In this document: piece by piece, positions 1 through 5,421 of the stretch
Position numbering within the stretch: the stretch's first letter is position 1
Layout: each line of letters begins with the position of its first letter
Assembly (NCBI GenBank): GCA_023143305.1
Contig: JAGLHV010000103.1
Location: forward strand, 1 to 5,457
Length of the DNA: 5,457 nucleotides
Reading direction: 5' to 3'
Origin: a bacterium
GTDB taxonomy: Bacteria; CBDUZB01; JAGLHV01
The notes under the pieces: model-generated
What the model saw: only the letters and a program-made list of their open reading frames with translations
Told to the model about the DNA's origin: nothing
The model's database searches: none
Translations under genes and position numbers: made by a program

Positions 1-210
1 AATACTATTAATATCCCTGTAATTGCTATGGGTGGTATAATGAACACCACGGATGCTTTAGAGTTTTTTATAGCAAAAGCCGCTGCTATTGCTGTTGGTG
101 TGGGTAATTTTTTGAATCCACAAACGCCTTTAAAAATTGTTGAAGGGATCGGTGATTATTTAAAAAAGCAGAAAATTAAACGATTAAGAGATTTATCGTT
201 GCTTAATTAG
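1..210 (+). CDS. pyrD: Dihydroorotate dehydrogenase, C-terminal part (5' end outside window)
   Basis: The frame is open from base 1 and ends at TAG 208-210, giving the last 69 residues of a protein whose start lies outside the window. PyrD oxidises dihydroorotate to orotate in pyrimidine synthesis, using bound FMN. The visible part is the end of the TIM barrel: a beta strand leading into IPVIAMGGI (about residues 5-13 of the fragment), then a helix with DALEFFIAKAAA, then AVGVGNF and NP. In this family the GGI and VG(T/V) loops hold the FMN phosphate. The pattern GGI-x(3)-DALEF-x(n)-VG-x-x-NF-x-NP resembles class 1B (NAD-linked, PyrK-partnered) enzymes, but class cannot be settled from the tail alone. 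An internal ATG at 28 is only a methionine inside the GMGG-like loop, not the start. A PilZ gene follows 26 bp later, so the two may be co-transcribed. Confidence 0.85.
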   Translation, partial: NTINIPVIAMGGIMNTTDALEFFIAKAAAIAVGVGNFLNPQTPLKIVEGIGDYLKKQKIKRLRDLSLLN

Positions 211-224
211 TGTTGACACTTAGA

Positions 225-232
225 AAGGGAGG
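225..232 (+). promoter_or_regulatory. Ribosome binding site that fixes a TTG start for the PilZ gene
   Basis: AAGGGAGG lies 4 nt before TTG 237. The alternative GTG at 210 overlaps the pyrD stop and has no Shine-Dalgarno sequence in front of it; using it would place this purine-rich site inside the coding region and add nine residues with no family resemblance. The TTG start gives MGIENRKYPRV, which looks like the usual beginning of a PilZ protein. Confidence 0.65.
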
Positions 233-236
233 CCTT

Positions 237-746
237 TTGGGAATAGAAAATCGTAAATATCCGCGAGTAAAACTAAACTTAAAAGTAGCGGTTTCAAATG
301 CTTCTGATCGTAATTTTCGTCGGGATGCGCATGCTAAAATTGTTAATATTTCTCAAGGGGGAATTTGTTTTGAAAGCGGAGTTGATTTTAAAAGACAGGA
401 AAAATGTTATCTGATGTTTACTCTCCATAGTCAACGTTCAGCTCAAAAAGTAATTGGTACAGTTTTATGGAAAAAAAGAAATCCGTATCTTTCTACCTAT
501 GGGGTTAAATTTTCAAATCTAAATTTTTTAGATAAAATGGTTATAAAAAGGGTTGTTCGCTTTTATTTAGGAAAAGAAAGTATTATAGACAAATCATTGT
601 TTTTTTGGGAAATAATGTTTTTGATGCTATTGATGTATTTTTTAACTAAATTATGCGTAGTACTTCCTTTGATATTTACTTTGGTAATAATGACATTGGT
701 GATGTGTACTTTTTATTTGTGGCTTTTAGTTGAATGGAAAAGATGA
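237..746 (+). CDS. PilZ domain protein with two C-terminal membrane helices
   Basis: The start chosen is TTG 237 (169 aa), because a Shine-Dalgarno sequence sits just upstream; a longer frame opens at GTG 210. The N-terminal ~110 residues are a PilZ domain, the family that binds cyclic di-GMP. The RxxxR motif is R6-KYP-R10 and the (D/N)xSxxG motif is N37-I-S39-QG-G42, so both ligand-binding signatures are intact. GTVLW and YGVKF near residues 79-97 match the later strands of the barrel. From about residue 120 to 166 the protein is almost wholly hydrophobic, enough for two membrane helices with a Cys/Leu/Pro turn between them, ending in EWKR. The sequence therefore predicts a membrane-tethered c-di-GMP receptor with the sensor in the cytoplasm. 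Its output is unknown. It sits between pyrD and another membrane protein (44 bp downstream), which could be its partner; that is inference from position only. Confidence 0.85.
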   Translation: MGIENRKYPRVKLNLKVAVSNASDRNFRRDAHAKIVNISQGGICFESGVDFKRQEKCYLMFTLHSQRSAQKVIGTVLWKKRNPYLSTYGVKFSNLNFLDKMVIKRVVRFYLGKESIIDKSLFFWEIMFLMLLMYFLTKLCVVLPLIFTLVIMTLVMCTFYLWLLVEWKR

Positions 747-779
747 TAAGTTTAAAAAAAGGGAACTAATTTATAAAAT

Positions 780-785
780 AAGGTG
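780..785 (+). promoter_or_regulatory. Ribosome binding site for the 791 membrane protein
   Basis: AAGGTG is placed 5 nt before ATG 791. It is a moderate Shine-Dalgarno match and supports this ATG as the start. No promoter is evident in the 44-bp gap after the PilZ gene, so read-through from upstream is likely. Confidence 0.5.
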
Positions 786-790
786 TAAAG

Positions 791-1333
791 ATGATAAACA
801 ATAAAAACACATCGGATTATATTGTCGGTCAAGTTGCGGCAATGAGCATGTATATTTCCGTCCTGTTTGTTATTTTACAAGTTTTTGTGTGGATACCGAT
901 GGTAATAGTGGGCATTTTACTTGTTGAAGGGGGAATAATCTCACAATCTTTAGCCGGTTTTGCTACAATAGTTACATTAATTCTATTTGAAATATTATTA
1001 ATTTTAGGGATTACTTTGCATATCAGAAAGACGTATTTCCCTTTGGGAGGGGTTGAATTGGATGAAGGGGTAGAACATAATCCATTCATTTTTAAAGAGA
1101 TTTATCTGGAAACATTGCTTAACATTACTGCTATTGCCGGTATTCTCTGGATTATTTTCCTTGGTATGCAAGTTAGTTCGATTAAATATTTTCTGATTGT
1201 TGTACAAGGATTCGGTGTTATATTTTTTACCATATTTCTTGTCGTAAGATTATTACTTACGCGATTCTTTAGCCTTAGAACATTATTTTCAATAATTTTA
1301 TCTATAGGTTCAATTTTTGTTGCAGTGAAATAA
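791..1333 (+). CDS. Hypothetical polytopic membrane protein, about five helices
   Basis: This 180-aa protein starts at ATG 791 behind a moderate ribosome binding site. I do not recognise its family. Hydrophobic segments lie at about residues 17-45 (long, with a WIP kink, perhaps one bent helix or two short ones), 53-77, 106-127, 132-155 and 160-179. The only sizeable polar stretch is about residues 78-105, containing HIRKTYFPLGG, an acidic patch (ELDEGVEH) and NPFIFKE; basic HIRK just after the second hydrophobic block suggests this loop faces the cytoplasm. No enzyme motif, cysteine pair or transporter signature is visible. It follows the PilZ protein by 44 bp on the same strand, so a shared operon and possibly a shared membrane complex are plausible but unproven. 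The name should stay hypothetical. Confidence 0.75.
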   Translation: MINNKNTSDYIVGQVAAMSMYISVLFVILQVFVWIPMVIVGILLVEGGIISQSLAGFATIVTLILFEILLILGITLHIRKTYFPLGGVELDEGVEHNPFIFKEIYLETLLNITAIAGILWIIFLGMQVSSIKYFLIVVQGFGVIFFTIFLVVRLLLTRFFSLRTLFSIILSIGSIFVAVK

Positions 1334-1375
1334 TTTTTTATATAGTTCGAACAAAATTTTATTTAAAAGGTCAAA

Positions 1376-1447
1376 AGAAGGAATACAGTTGAAATTATTG
1401 ATGCACTTAAAGATTCCGGATATTTGATCCGTATGGATAGAAAATGA
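1376..1447 (+). other. Short open frame with ribosome binding site, possible gene remnant or leader
   Basis: AGAAGG (1376-1381) is a reasonable Shine-Dalgarno sequence with no ATG at the right distance. A TTG at 1389 would encode only a 12-residue peptide ending at TGA 1425-1427. In another frame, from GTT 1388, the translation is VEIIDALKDSGYLIRMDRK ending at TGA 1445-1447, which overlaps ATG 1444 of the next gene as ATGA. The second reading has protein-like composition but no legal start. It may be the remnant of a broken gene, the N-terminus of the downstream protein displaced by a frameshift, or a short coupling peptide. The frame opens just after TAA 1364-1366. Confidence 0.35.
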
Positions 1448-1740
1448 AAGAAATGTGGACATATGATAAACATAAACGTTTGGATAAAAATGGAAATCGC
1501 TGGTATTTTGTCCGGCACGATTTTATTGATGAACAAATTGATTATGATGAACGCCCTTTTGAGATTTATTTCAGGAATGAGGAAAGGACTATTTTTGGTG
1601 TCTTAAAAGTTAAAAAGGCAAAAGATAATTCGTATAAAGATTATAAAACAATGATTAATGTCATAATGAATAAAAACGAATTCAGGAATAAACTGCTTGA
1701 TCCTGAAACTGAATCGTTATGGAATAAAAACTGGAAATAA
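1444..1740 (+). CDS. Small charged hypothetical protein
   Basis: This 98-aa soluble protein has no recognised family. It has no signal peptide, membrane segment or cysteine. It is rich in Lys, Asp, Glu, Asn and aromatic residues: KHKRLDKNGNRWYF near residues 9-22, then FVRHDFIDEQIDYDERPFEI, then alternating residues suggesting beta strands (EERTIFGVLKVKKA), and a C-terminal helix-like part ending ESLWNKNWK. That pattern would fit a small alpha/beta protein. The start is uncertain: ATG 1444 overlaps an upstream stop as ATGA and has no strong Shine-Dalgarno sequence; ATG 1453 is the alternative. The protein may also be the displaced C-terminal part of a longer one whose N-terminus is encoded at 1388-1445. 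It could be lineage-specific; nothing in the neighbours indicates a role. Confidence 0.6.
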   Translation: MKEMWTYDKHKRLDKNGNRWYFVRHDFIDEQIDYDERPFEIYFRNEERTIFGVLKVKKAKDNSYKDYKTMINVIMNKNEFRNKLLDPETESLWNKNWK

Positions 1741-1901
1741 TAAGATTCAGATACTATTTCCCCACATTATTTACGAAAAAACCATTTTTTATGTTCCTTT
1801 CTAATCATTCTAAAAAATTATCTATTTCAAAAAAAATATGTCTTCCTTGTTCGACTTTTGCCTAAAACCAAAACAAAGTGTCAATATAAAATTTATTTGC
1901 C

Positions 1902-1930
1902 TTTAAAAAACATAGAATATTTATTATAAT
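1902..1930 (+). promoter_or_regulatory. Predicted sigma-70-type promoter
   Basis: A perfect TATAAT at 1925-1930 is preceded, with a 17-bp spacer, by TTTAAA at 1902-1907 (four of six bases of TTGACA). It is followed 42 bp later by the start codon of the 1973 gene, leaving a short leader with a strong ribosome binding site. In DNA this AT-rich a chance TATAAT is common, so the call depends mostly on position. Confidence 0.45.
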
Positions 1931-1959
1931 TAAGATTATAGTTTGAAATGATACAGGAA

Positions 1960-1966
1960 AAGGAGG
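1960..1966 (+). promoter_or_regulatory. Strong ribosome binding site
   Basis: AAGGAGG, a near-perfect anti-16S complement, sits 6 nt before ATG 1973. It is the strongest Shine-Dalgarno sequence in the window and fixes the start of the following gene. Confidence 0.8.
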
Positions 1967-1972
1967 AACTAA

Positions 1973-2479
1973 ATGATAACATTTACCTCTAGTAGATTTT
2001 ATAAAGAACGATTTTACTGGATTAGTCTGGTTATTGTTTTTATGTTTTTACTTTTCTTTGTGTTGCTTAATAATGCCGGCAATAAAAACAAAGTAATTGA
2101 AATTAAACATCGGGAAAAAGAATTAGTTGAAGAAATTGAGGACATGGGAGATTTATTAATACAGAAAGAGAAGTTATTAAATTGTCAGCCACAGTTATGT
2201 AAATGGGAAACAGAACGGTTAAAGAAAAAAGGATTAAAAGATCCGCACAAAGATATAATTGCTGATTTGATAAAACATAGGGAATTGATACCTTATAAAG
2301 GCATTTCAGGAGGTACAATGAAATTTTATCCTGAAACCGATATACATGTTTTAACCTCCAGATGGGTTTATGCCTCGATTGATGATGGACATATTAGCGG
2401 ACAAATGTTATTGAAATACAAAGTTTCCAGGCGGGGTAAAATTTCCTGGAAAGTTATGGATTCCTATTTAGGAAGATAA
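1973..2479 (+). CDS. Membrane-anchored hypothetical protein with conserved-looking C-terminal domain
   Basis: This 168-aa protein has a firm start: ATG 1973 behind AAGGAGG. Residues 1-14 are short and basic, residues 15-33 form one hydrophobic helix (signal anchor), and the rest is hydrophilic and probably outside the cytoplasm. Residues about 40-85 are Glu/Lys-rich and helical, perhaps a short coiled coil, with Cys71 and Cys76 as a possible pair. The C-terminal part (about 86-168) has the features of a compact domain: KGLKDP, DLIKHRELIPYKG, GGTMKFYP, SRWVYASIDDGHISG and KISWKVMDSYL. I have the impression that proteins of this pattern (helix, HxELIPYxG, GGTM, DGH, SWKxxDSY) occur as uncharacterised anchored or lipoprotein-like proteins in other bacteria, but I cannot name a domain family. 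No catalytic role can be assigned. The next frame begins right after the stop codon, in the same reading frame. Confidence 0.8.
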   Translation: MITFTSSRFYKERFYWISLVIVFMFLLFFVLLNNAGNKNKVIEIKHREKELVEEIEDMGDLLIQKEKLLNCQPQLCKWETERLKKKGLKDPHKDIIADLIKHRELIPYKGISGGTMKFYPETDIHVLTSRWVYASIDDGHISGQMLLKYKVSRRGKISWKVMDSYLGR

Positions 2480-2842
2480 TTAAGAGAATTTTTTTTCTGG
2501 GGATTATTATATATTGCTCTGGGTCTTATTTTTTTTACTATAATAATTTATTCTTTTTGCTCTAAGTGTGATTGTAAATTAGATTCTTGTTCACATTTTT
2601 TCCCGGGTAAAATAACAAAATTTATTCCTGCCCGAAAACCGGATAATTATTCTTATAAAGATATTTCGGCATTAATAATATCTTTAACTGTTTTGCTTGT
2701 ATTTCCTCAGTTTTGGTTATGGAAAAATAAATTTTTTTTGATTGTTTTTTGGTCAGTATTTATTATAGCAATTCTTGAAGTCAGGTTGTTTGTTTGTAAA
2801 AATTGTAAAAACGCAAAATGTCCTTTCTTTCCTTCCAAATAA
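2480..2842 (+). CDS. Cysteine-rich two-helix membrane protein without a usual start codon
   Basis: The frame is open for 120 codons from just after TAA 2477-2479 to TAA 2840-2842, in DNA where stops are frequent, yet it contains no ATG or GTG and its TTG codons are all too far downstream. The translation is convincingly protein-like. A membrane helix (about residues 4-25, FFWGLLYIALGLIFF) is followed by CSKCDCKLDSCSH (Cys27, 30, 32, 37 and His39), a basic GKITKFIPARKP segment, two closely spaced hydrophobic stretches (about 62-80 and 84-101), and a second cluster CKNCKNAKCP (Cys106, 109, 114). The cysteine clusters flank the membrane part and could bind metal or iron-sulfur; that is inference. 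The general pattern of CxxC and CxH beside helices resembles small uncharacterised membrane proteins I have seen in other bacteria and archaea. Possible explanations for the start: ATT 2479 overlapping the TAA, with one base less in the T8 run at 2489-2496 (giving IKRIFFWG); an in-frame non-standard codon; read-through of TAA 2477; or a recently broken gene. Confidence 0.62.
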   Translation, partial: LREFFFWGLLYIALGLIFFTIIIYSFCSKCDCKLDSCSHFFPGKITKFIPARKPDNYSYKDISALIISLTVLLVFPQFWLWKNKFFLIVFWSVFIIAILEVRLFVCKNCKNAKCPFFPSK

Positions 2843-2902
2843 ATTTAATTTGTTCTATTTATAAAAAACCAAAAACAGAAATACATATTCTGAAATTCCT
2901 TT

Positions 2903-2931
2903 TTGCATTTTATTATTTAGTGTGGTATAAT
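2903..2931 (+). promoter_or_regulatory. Predicted extended -10 promoter for murD-ftsW
   Basis: TGGTATAAT (2923-2931) combines the extended -10 TGn element with a perfect TATAAT at 2926-2931. TTGCAT at 2903-2908 gives a -35 element with the TTG core, at a 17-bp spacer. The position, 40 bp before the murD start, is ideal. This is the best promoter candidate in the window. Confidence 0.6.
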
Positions 2932-2959
2932 TACTCAATTAAAAAATATTTTGAACAAA

Positions 2960-2965
2960 GAGGAG
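2960..2965 (+). promoter_or_regulatory. Ribosome binding site that fixes a TTG start for murD
   Basis: GAGGAG sits 6 nt before TTG 2972. The frame is open upstream to an earlier TTG at 2951, but that codon has only A/T-rich sequence in front of it. The gap between this site and the start codon is a T8 run (2966-2973) that runs into the TTG itself. Confidence 0.7.
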
Positions 2966-2971
2966 TTTTTT

Positions 2972-4330
2972 TTGGTTAATTATAAAGATAAAAAAATATC
3001 CATATTAGGTATAGGAAAGAGTGGAATAGCATGTGCTAATTTGTTAGATAGTTTAGGGGCCAAAGTATTAATTAGCGATGTAAAGGATAAAAACACGTTA
3101 AAGAATAATATAAATAAAATTTCTCCCGGGATAAAGATAGAAACAGGGGGACATAGTAAAAATATTTTAAATGCAGATTTGATTATTCCCAGTCCGGGGA
3201 TAGATACAAATTTTTCTCTCATAGAGGAAGCCGGTAAAAAAAATATTCCTCTTTTAAGTGAGATAGAAATAGCTTTTTCTTTAGTAAATCCAAAGTTGAT
3301 AATTGCCATTACCGGAACCAATGGCAAAAGCACTGTGACAACGTTAATAGGTGAAATATTTAAAAAAGCGGGAAAGGATGTTTTAGTCGGAGGTAATATA
3401 GGAACTCCATTTTCCGATTTAGTAAATAAGGTAAACAAAAATACAGTTTTAGTTTTAGAGATAAGCAGTTTTCAATTAGAAAGGATAAAAACTTTTAAAC
3501 CGGATATCGGTATTATTTTAAATATAACCCCTGACCATTTAGAGCGTCATAAAAACATGGATGTGTATGCCGGCATTAAAGCGGATTTATTTAAAAACCA
3601 AACTGCGCGTGATTTTTGTATCTTAAATGCCGATGACCGCTATTGTGCAGAAATTGCCAAAAGAATAAAATCACAAATTATTTTCTTTAGTCGCCAAAAG
3701 CAATTAAAAAAAGGAGTCTTTATAAAAGAAGAAAAGATTTTTCTTGGATTGAACAGTATTTTTTATGATTACTTACCCTTATGCGTTTCCAATATTAAAC
3801 TCCCGGGGCCGCATAATTTGGAGAATGTGTTGGCTGTTTCCGCGTCAGCCATAGTGGCAGGGATAAATCCGGAAATAATAGCAGAAGTATTGGAAAATTT
3901 TTATGGACTGGAACATCGTTTAGAATTTGTAAGAGAAATAAACGCGATAAAATTTATAAATGATTCTAAATCGACAAATGTTTTTTCAACTTTAGTAGCG
4001 ATAAAAAGCTTTTCTTCCGGAATGGTTTTGATTATGGGAGGAAAAGATAAAGGAAACGGTTATTTTCCATTAAAAAAATTAATAAAAGAAAAAATAAAAT
4101 TATTAATTGTTTTAGGCGAGGCAAGTGATTTAATAATGGAACAATTATCCGGAACCACTAAAATAATAAAAGTTCCCGGAGTTAGACAGGCAGTAGAAGT
4201 AGCTTATAAAAATTCTAGTAGAGAGAGTATAGTTCTTTTTTCCCCAGGTTGTTCTAGTTATGACCAATTTAAAAATTTTAGGGAAAGAGGACAATTTTTT
4301 AAATCTGAGGTTGGAAAAATAAAAATATGA
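2972..4330 (+). CDS. murD: UDP-N-acetylmuramoylalanine--D-glutamate ligase
   Basis: MurD is the cytoplasmic Mur ligase that uses ATP to join D-glutamate to UDP-MurNAc-L-alanine in peptidoglycan precursor synthesis. Starting at TTG 2972 it has 452 aa, full length for the family (E. coli MurD has 438). The N-terminal domain binds the UDP part (ILGIGKSGIA, residues 11-20). The ATP loop is GTNGKST (115-121), followed by EISSFQLE (163-170), LNITPDHLERH (183-193) and GIKADLF (201-207), whose Lys203 should be the carbamylated lysine. Next come GPHNLEN (279-285), HRLEF (315-319), NDSKSTN (330-336), the MurD hallmark, MGGKDKG (355-361), and SPGCSSYDQFKNFRERG (424-440), the D-Glu-binding domain. All key residues are present. 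The stop overlaps ftsW by ATGA. The gene has its own promoter, and upstream there is no mraY, its usual neighbour in the dcw cluster. Confidence 0.97.
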   Translation: MVNYKDKKISILGIGKSGIACANLLDSLGAKVLISDVKDKNTLKNNINKISPGIKIETGGHSKNILNADLIIPSPGIDTNFSLIEEAGKKNIPLLSEIEIAFSLVNPKLIIAITGTNGKSTVTTLIGEIFKKAGKDVLVGGNIGTPFSDLVNKVNKNTVLVLEISSFQLERIKTFKPDIGIILNITPDHLERHKNMDVYAGIKADLFKNQTARDFCILNADDRYCAEIAKRIKSQIIFFSRQKQLKKGVFIKEEKIFLGLNSIFYDYLPLCVSNIKLPGPHNLENVLAVSASAIVAGINPEIIAEVLENFYGLEHRLEFVREINAIKFINDSKSTNVFSTLVAIKSFSSGMVLIMGGKDKGNGYFPLKKLIKEKIKLLIVLGEASDLIMEQLSGTTKIIKVPGVRQAVEVAYKNSSRESIVLFSPGCSSYDQFKNFRERGQFFKSEVGKIKI

Positions 4331-5421
4331 GAAAATATTGGCATGCTCCCAATAAAGTATTATTTCTTATTACTTGCGGTTTGGTAGTTTTTGGCGTAAT
4401 AATGATTTATAATGCCAGTGCTATAATGGCGGAAAGAAGGTTTGGGGATAGCACTCTCTTTCTTAAAAAGCAGTTTCTTTGGGCTACTATGGGATTATTT
4501 ATAATGATTGCGGTAAGTAAAATAGATTATAATCTCTGGCAGAGGTTGTCCCCATCGATACTGATTACTGCTTTTTTTCTTTTAGTAGGTGTATTAATTT
4601 TTGGTAAACAGATAAGTGGAGCCCGTCGTTGGTTGAGGGTAGGGTTTCTAAATTTTCAACCTTCGGAATTGGCTAAAATAGCAATGATAATTTATCTTGC
4701 CCGTTCTTTAGACAAAAAAAGAGGGAAAATAAAAGACTTTAAGGTTGGGGTGTTGCCTCAATTGATTGTTTTAGGTGTTTTTTGTGTTTTAATTTTATTG
4801 GAACCTGATTTTGGTGGAGCAATTATTTTAGCCGGGGTAGGATTTATTATGTTTTTTATGGGGGGGATAAAGTTGCTTCATTTTTCTTATCTTGGTTTGG
4901 GAATGATACCTTTTTTGTTTATTTTTATTATTAAGGCTGCTTATCGGAAAAGAAGGATTTTAAGTTTTCTTAATCCCTGGGCAGATCCTCAGAGCAAAGG
5001 GTATCAGATTATTCAATCACTTTTAGCCTTTGGTGCAGGGGGATTATTTGGCCGGGGGTTGGGAAATTCACAGCAGAAATTATTTCATTTGCCTGAGCCT
5101 CATACGGATTTTATTTTTCCCATTATCGGAGAGGAATGGGGATTATTGGGAACATTAATAATAATATTTGTTTTTATTGTTTTTGCCTGGCAAGGGAGGA
5201 AAATTTCCCTGAAAGCACCAAATCTTTTTGGTTGTTTACTGGCAGCGGGGATTACTTTTTTAATTACTTTTCAGGCGATACTTAATATTGCAGTAGTAAC
5301 TGCTTGTTTGCCGACCAAAGGATTACCCTTACCTTTTTTGTCTTTTGGTGGTTCTTCTTTAATATTTAATTTAATCGGAGTAGGTATTTTATTAAATATT
5401 TCCCGACAGACAAAGTATTAA
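4327..5421 (+). CDS. ftsW: Septal peptidoglycan polymerase FtsW (SEDS family)
   Basis: FtsW is the SEDS-family glycosyltransferase that polymerises lipid II at the division site together with its partner class B penicillin-binding protein (FtsI). The start is ATG 4327, overlapping the murD TGA as ATGA, so translation is coupled. At 364 aa with about ten membrane helices it is full length. Signature segments are ISGARRWLRVG (96-106), FQPSELAK (110-117), LLEPDFGGA (157-165), LNPWADPQSKGYQIIQS (215-231), LPEPHTDFIFPIIGEEWG (255-272) and the C-terminal PTKGLPLPFLSFGGSSL (329-345). Asp261 in PHTDF should match the catalytic aspartate (D297 in E. coli FtsW). The HTDFIF/GEEWG loop and the place after murD favour FtsW over RodA. 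The expected next dcw gene, murG, would start beyond the window; only 36 bp follow the stop. Confidence 0.94.
   Translation: MRKYWHAPNKVLFLITCGLVVFGVIMIYNASAIMAERRFGDSTLFLKKQFLWATMGLFIMIAVSKIDYNLWQRLSPSILITAFFLLVGVLIFGKQISGARRWLRVGFLNFQPSELAKIAMIIYLARSLDKKRGKIKDFKVGVLPQLIVLGVFCVLILLEPDFGGAIILAGVGFIMFFMGGIKLLHFSYLGLGMIPFLFIFIIKAAYRKRRILSFLNPWADPQSKGYQIIQSLLAFGAGGLFGRGLGNSQQKLFHLPEPHTDFIFPIIGEEWGLLGTLIIIFVFIVFAWQGRKISLKAPNLFGCLLAAGITFLITFQAILNIAVVTACLPTKGLPLPFLSFGGSSLIFNLIGVGILLNISRQTKY

Larger units (their letters stand above)
1741..1972. other. Intergenic region, 232 bp, with promoter near its 3' end
   Basis: No open frame of interest is seen on either strand. The sequence is strongly AT-rich, with a CCCC at about 1760 and an A6-CCA-T6 inverted repeat at 1776-1790 that is too weak to call a terminator. 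The promoter and ribosome binding site of the next gene lie at 1902-1930 and 1960-1966. The clear change from crowded to spaced genes suggests a transcription-unit boundary here. Confidence 0.5.
2843..2971. other. Intergenic region upstream of murD
   Basis: This AT-rich gap contains the murD promoter and leader. No terminator hairpin followed by a T run is visible after TAA 2840-2842, so transcripts from the upstream unit might continue into murD in addition to the local promoter. Confidence 0.5.

Noticed and set aside
213..218. Perfect TTGACA resembling a -35 box before the PilZ gene
   Set aside because: At a 16-18 bp spacing the sequence is TTTTGG-like with no -10 resemblance, and the region is occupied by the ribosome binding site and start of the PilZ gene.
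210..236. GTG 210 as start of the PilZ gene
   Set aside because: It has no ribosome binding site of its own and would translate through the Shine-Dalgarno sequence; TTG 237 fits better.
829..1207. Open frames on the - strand inside the 791 gene
   Set aside because: They have no ribosome binding sites or protein-like features, and reflect the reverse complement of a hydrophobic membrane protein gene.
1345..1352. Palindrome GTTCGAAC after the 791 gene
   Set aside because: It is eight bases without an extended stem or a second copy in the window; no operator or terminator role can be supported.
1776..1790. A6-CCA-T6 inverted repeat as intrinsic terminator
   Set aside because: The stem is only A-T pairs with a three-base loop and no GC-rich part, so it is not a credible terminator.
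2980..3438. Long open frame on the - strand inside murD
   Set aside because: It is antisense to a certain murD with all family motifs intact; its translation shows no recognisable domain and mirrors murD codon composition.
4795..4821. LLEPDFGGA in FtsW where many members have QPD
   Set aside because: Glu before the Pro-Asp pair is, as far as I recall, a common variant in SEDS proteins, so it is not evidence of altered function.
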